Origin: Alphaproteobacteria bacterium
Lineage (GTDB): Bacteria; Pseudomonadota; Alphaproteobacteria; Micropepsales; Micropepsaceae
Direction: 5' to 3'
Length of the DNA: 37,818 nucleotides
NCBI GenBank assembly: GCA_019242395.1
Contig: JAFAVP010000246.1
Coordinates: 1-37,818, forward strand
The notes under the pieces are model-generated. The model saw only the letters and a program-made list of their open reading frames with translations. It searched no databases and had not been told where the DNA came from. The position numbers and the translations under genes are program-made. Shown piece by piece: positions 35,586 to 37,818 of this stretch (the stretch's first letter is position 1; each line of letters starts with the position of its first letter).

Positions 35586-37388
35586 TCAGCGCTGATAGGC
35601 CCCGATGTTGATCTCGCCGTGGTTCGTTCGAGAATACCCGGCAAAGTCGTACTTCCCGGTCATCGCTTTCCCAAGCATCGCTCCGGTGCCGCGCGCGGGC
35701 GATGAGGACACGACATCCAGGTCGAGCGGGTCGTCCAGGCTCACGAACTGGGGGTCGGCGAAGAGGGAGTGCTCGTCCTGACCCGTGCTTTGGCGGTACA
35801 CGTCGAAGCCGTGGTAGCGCTGCTTCTGCCACACCCACATTCCGGCGTCCGCGCCCTCCGGTGAGAAGTACAGGTTGTAGTCGAGCATCGCCGGATTGTT
35901 GGTGCTGTCGGTGAAATCGTTCACGAACAGGTTCTGTGGGCCGGCATACAGGATGTTGTTCTCGAACACATTATTCGCGGCATTGAACTGAATCTGGAAC
36001 TCGCCGCTGCCGGTTTTTTCGGTGTCGTTGGCGTAAAGTGTGTTGTTGACGATAATGCAATGATCGGTGCCGCCGCGCCTGGCCGCATAGCCGCCGATGG
36101 AAATGCCGGCGCTCTGGCCCTCGTACACAATGTTGTTCCGCGCGGCGATGAAGCTGGAGGTGTGGCCTTCATGTTCGCTCGCCAGCTCGATGCCGAGATC
36201 GACGTGATGAATCAGGTTCTGCTCGATGACGATGTTCGTGCCGCCGTCCACGTAAATGCCATCGGCGGCGTACTGCTTGCCGTAATCCGGGTTACCGTAA
36301 GAGGTGATGTTGTACACTGTGTTGCCGCGGATCACCCCATCGCGCGCTTGATCGTATTTCGGATCTTTCGAAACCCGCTCGAAGCCGATGGCGCCGATGC
36401 CGATATTGTCGTCGTCGTGGATCGAATTGTTCAATACCGCGAAGCGCTTGACGTTGCCATCCAGCGACAGTGTTTCGCTGCAGCCGGTATGCAGGTTGTA
36501 AATCTCATTCCCGGCGATCGCGATGTTTTCGATCGCCGTAGGCGCTTGCGTGCCGTATACGGTCAGTCCGAAGGCGTTTGAGCCGCACTGGCGCGGCGTG
36601 GTGTGCGCGTACGTGGCGATGTCGTGAATGCGATTGCTGACGATCTGGACGTTCTTCCCCGCACCTGTAACATAAATTCCGATGGGAACCCGGTTGCGGC
36701 TCTTGGTCTGGTAATTGCGCACTTCGAAACCGCTCACGATCACGTAACTGGCGTTGTCGAAGGTGAAAAGCCCCCATTGTCCGTGGGGAATGTTGAGGCC
36801 CGTGCCGTCCAGCACGGCGGTCTCGCCGGGGTAGCTCTGGAAGGTGATGTAGCCAGCCGATGCATTCCCCGCGACGTGCAGATGCACATGCTCGTTGTAG
36901 GTGCCCTCTCGCACCAGCACTGTATCTCCTGCGCTTACGGAGTCGGCGGCATGCTGAATGGTGGCCCAGGGTGCCTCGATGCTGCCGGAGCTCCCATCGC
37001 TGCCATCTGGCGCGACGTAGTAGGTGCTGCCCTGCGGCGGTTGCGCGAGAAGCGTCACCGTGGCGGTGGCACTGGCGGAGGGATCGGCTTTCGCGACGGC
37101 GGTGACGGTGACCAAGGCAGGCGAGGGCAGTTTCTGCGGCGCCGTGTAGAGACCCGACGGGGTGATCGTGCCGTAGGCCTTGCTGCCGCCGACCGCATTG
37201 TCCACCTCCCAGATCACATCGCTGTTGCCCCCGCCGGTAACCTGCACGGAAAATTGCAACGTCGCAGGCGCAACCAGCTGCGTATATGCCGGAGAAACAG
37301 TTACGCTAACGGCGGCTTGCGCGGGTGGCACCGGCAAAGAGGCGGCGAGTAGCGTAAGAGCGGCAACAACTTGACGCATGACGCTCAT
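35586..37388 (-). CDS. Secreted right-handed parallel beta-helix protein with N-terminal Ig-like domain
   Basis: Signal peptide, [24 protein letters not shown]...[12 protein letters not shown] Ig-like domain, [47 protein letters not shown], then repeated N-x-I/V-x-x-N beta-helix turns. Confidence 0.85.
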   Translation of the reverse strand: MSVMRQVVAALTLLAASLPVPPAQAAVSVTVSPAYTQLVAPATLQFSVQVTGGGNSDVIWEVDNAVGGSKAYGTITPSGLYTAPQKLPSPALVTVTAVAKADPSASATATVTLLAQPPQGSTYYVAPDGSDGSSGSIEAPWATIQHAADSVSAGDTVLVREGTYNEHVHLHVAGNASAGYITFQSYPGETAVLDGTGLNIPHGQWGLFTFDNASYVIVSGFEVRNYQTKSRNRVPIGIYVTGAGKNVQIVSNRIHDIATYAHTTPRQCGSNAFGLTVYGTQAPTAIENIAIAGNEIYNLHTGCSETLSLDGNVKRFAVLNNSIHDDDNIGIGAIGFERVSKDPKYDQARDGVIRGNTVYNITSYGNPDYGKQYAADGIYVDGGTNIVIEQNLIHHVDLGIELASEHEGHTSSFIAARNNIVYEGQSAGISIGGYAARRGGTDHCIIVNNTLYANDTEKTGSGEFQIQFNAANNVFENNILYAGPQNLFVNDFTDSTNNPAMLDYNLYFSPEGADAGMWVWQKQRYHGFDVYRQSTGQDEHSLFADPQFVSLDDPLDLDVVSSSPARGTGAMLGKAMTGKYDFAGYSRTNHGEINIGAYQR

Positions 37389-37818
37389 AGCTTCACCATG
37401 ATGTGGCGGGGCACGGTATAATCCTCCAGCGCATACATGCTGAGGTCCTTGCCGTAGCCGGATTGCTTCAAGCCCCCGTGCGGCATTTCGTCGGCCAGCA
37501 TGAAGTGGCAGTTGATCCAGGTGCAGCCGTAGCGCAGCCGCGCGGCCGCCTGCATGCCGCGCGAAATGTCTTTCGTCCAGACGGAGGAGGCGAGGCCGTA
37601 ATCGGAATCGTTGGCCCAGGCGATGGCCTCCTCCACGTCGGAAAAACGGGTGACGGAAATGACTGGGCCGAACACTTCGCGCCGCACGATTTCATCGGCC
37701 TGCTCGGCGCCGGCGACAATGGTGGGCTGATAATAGAAGCCGCCACTGGCGACGCCGGTGCCGCCGGTGGCGATCTCGATGTGCTTTGTTGCCTTTGCGC
37801 GATCCACGAAGCCGGAGA
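37385..37818 (-). CDS. Aldehyde dehydrogenase C-terminal part, possibly gamma-aminobutyraldehyde dehydrogenase-like (5' truncated by window edge)
   Basis: [58 protein letters not shown]...[47 protein letters not shown]. Confidence 0.9.
   Translation of the reverse strand, partial: SGFVDRAKATKHIEIATGGTGVASGGFYYQPTIVAGAEQADEIVRREVFGPVISVTRFSDVEEAIAWANDSDYGLASSVWTKDISRGMQAAARLRYGCTWINCHFMLADEMPHGGLKQSGYGKDLSMYALEDYTVPRHIMVKL

Noticed and set aside
1-37818. CRISPR array
   Set aside because: No regularly spaced identical short repeats; the repetitive regions are protein-repeat coding sequence.

Overview
37.8 kb chromosomal window, probably alphaproteobacterial (inferred from high GC and the glpX-recJ and CSD-DUF192 neighbourhoods). 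It is gene-dense and contains no rRNA, IS/transposase, integrase or CRISPR that I can see. From left to right: the end of a GloVer-repeat secreted protein; a four-gene tandem array of secreted GLUG-repeat paralogues (minus strand); a GH13 alpha-glucosidase; a compact operon of OmpR-type response regulator, histidine kinase, MPT-binding/NTP-transferase fusion and IscU/SufU-type scaffold; a divergent five-EF-hand protein; a cox/xdh-like molybdenum hydroxylase cluster (CoxG, CoxS, CoxM, two XdhC-type proteins) with no catalytic large subunit; a double cold-shock-domain protein, DUF192 protein and ppdK; a tandemly duplicated two-gene module (small secreted protein divergent from a membrane-anchored winged-helix/TolB-propeller regulator) with conserved non-coding elements; glpX-recJ; an orphan secreted protein gene flanked by a diverged direct duplicate of the recJ 3' end, beside tRNA-Glu(TTC); a second GloVer protein; an acyl-CoA dehydrogenase; a Pro-rich lipoprotein; kynU; and a secreted beta-helix protein overlapping an aldehyde dehydrogenase. 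Strongest leads: (i) the duplicated secreted-protein/wHTH-propeller module with pairing-preserving hairpins, (ii) the recJ 3'-end duplication around an inserted cargo gene, (iii) the two-component system/Mo-cofactor/Fe-S operon beside a cox cluster lacking its L subunit.
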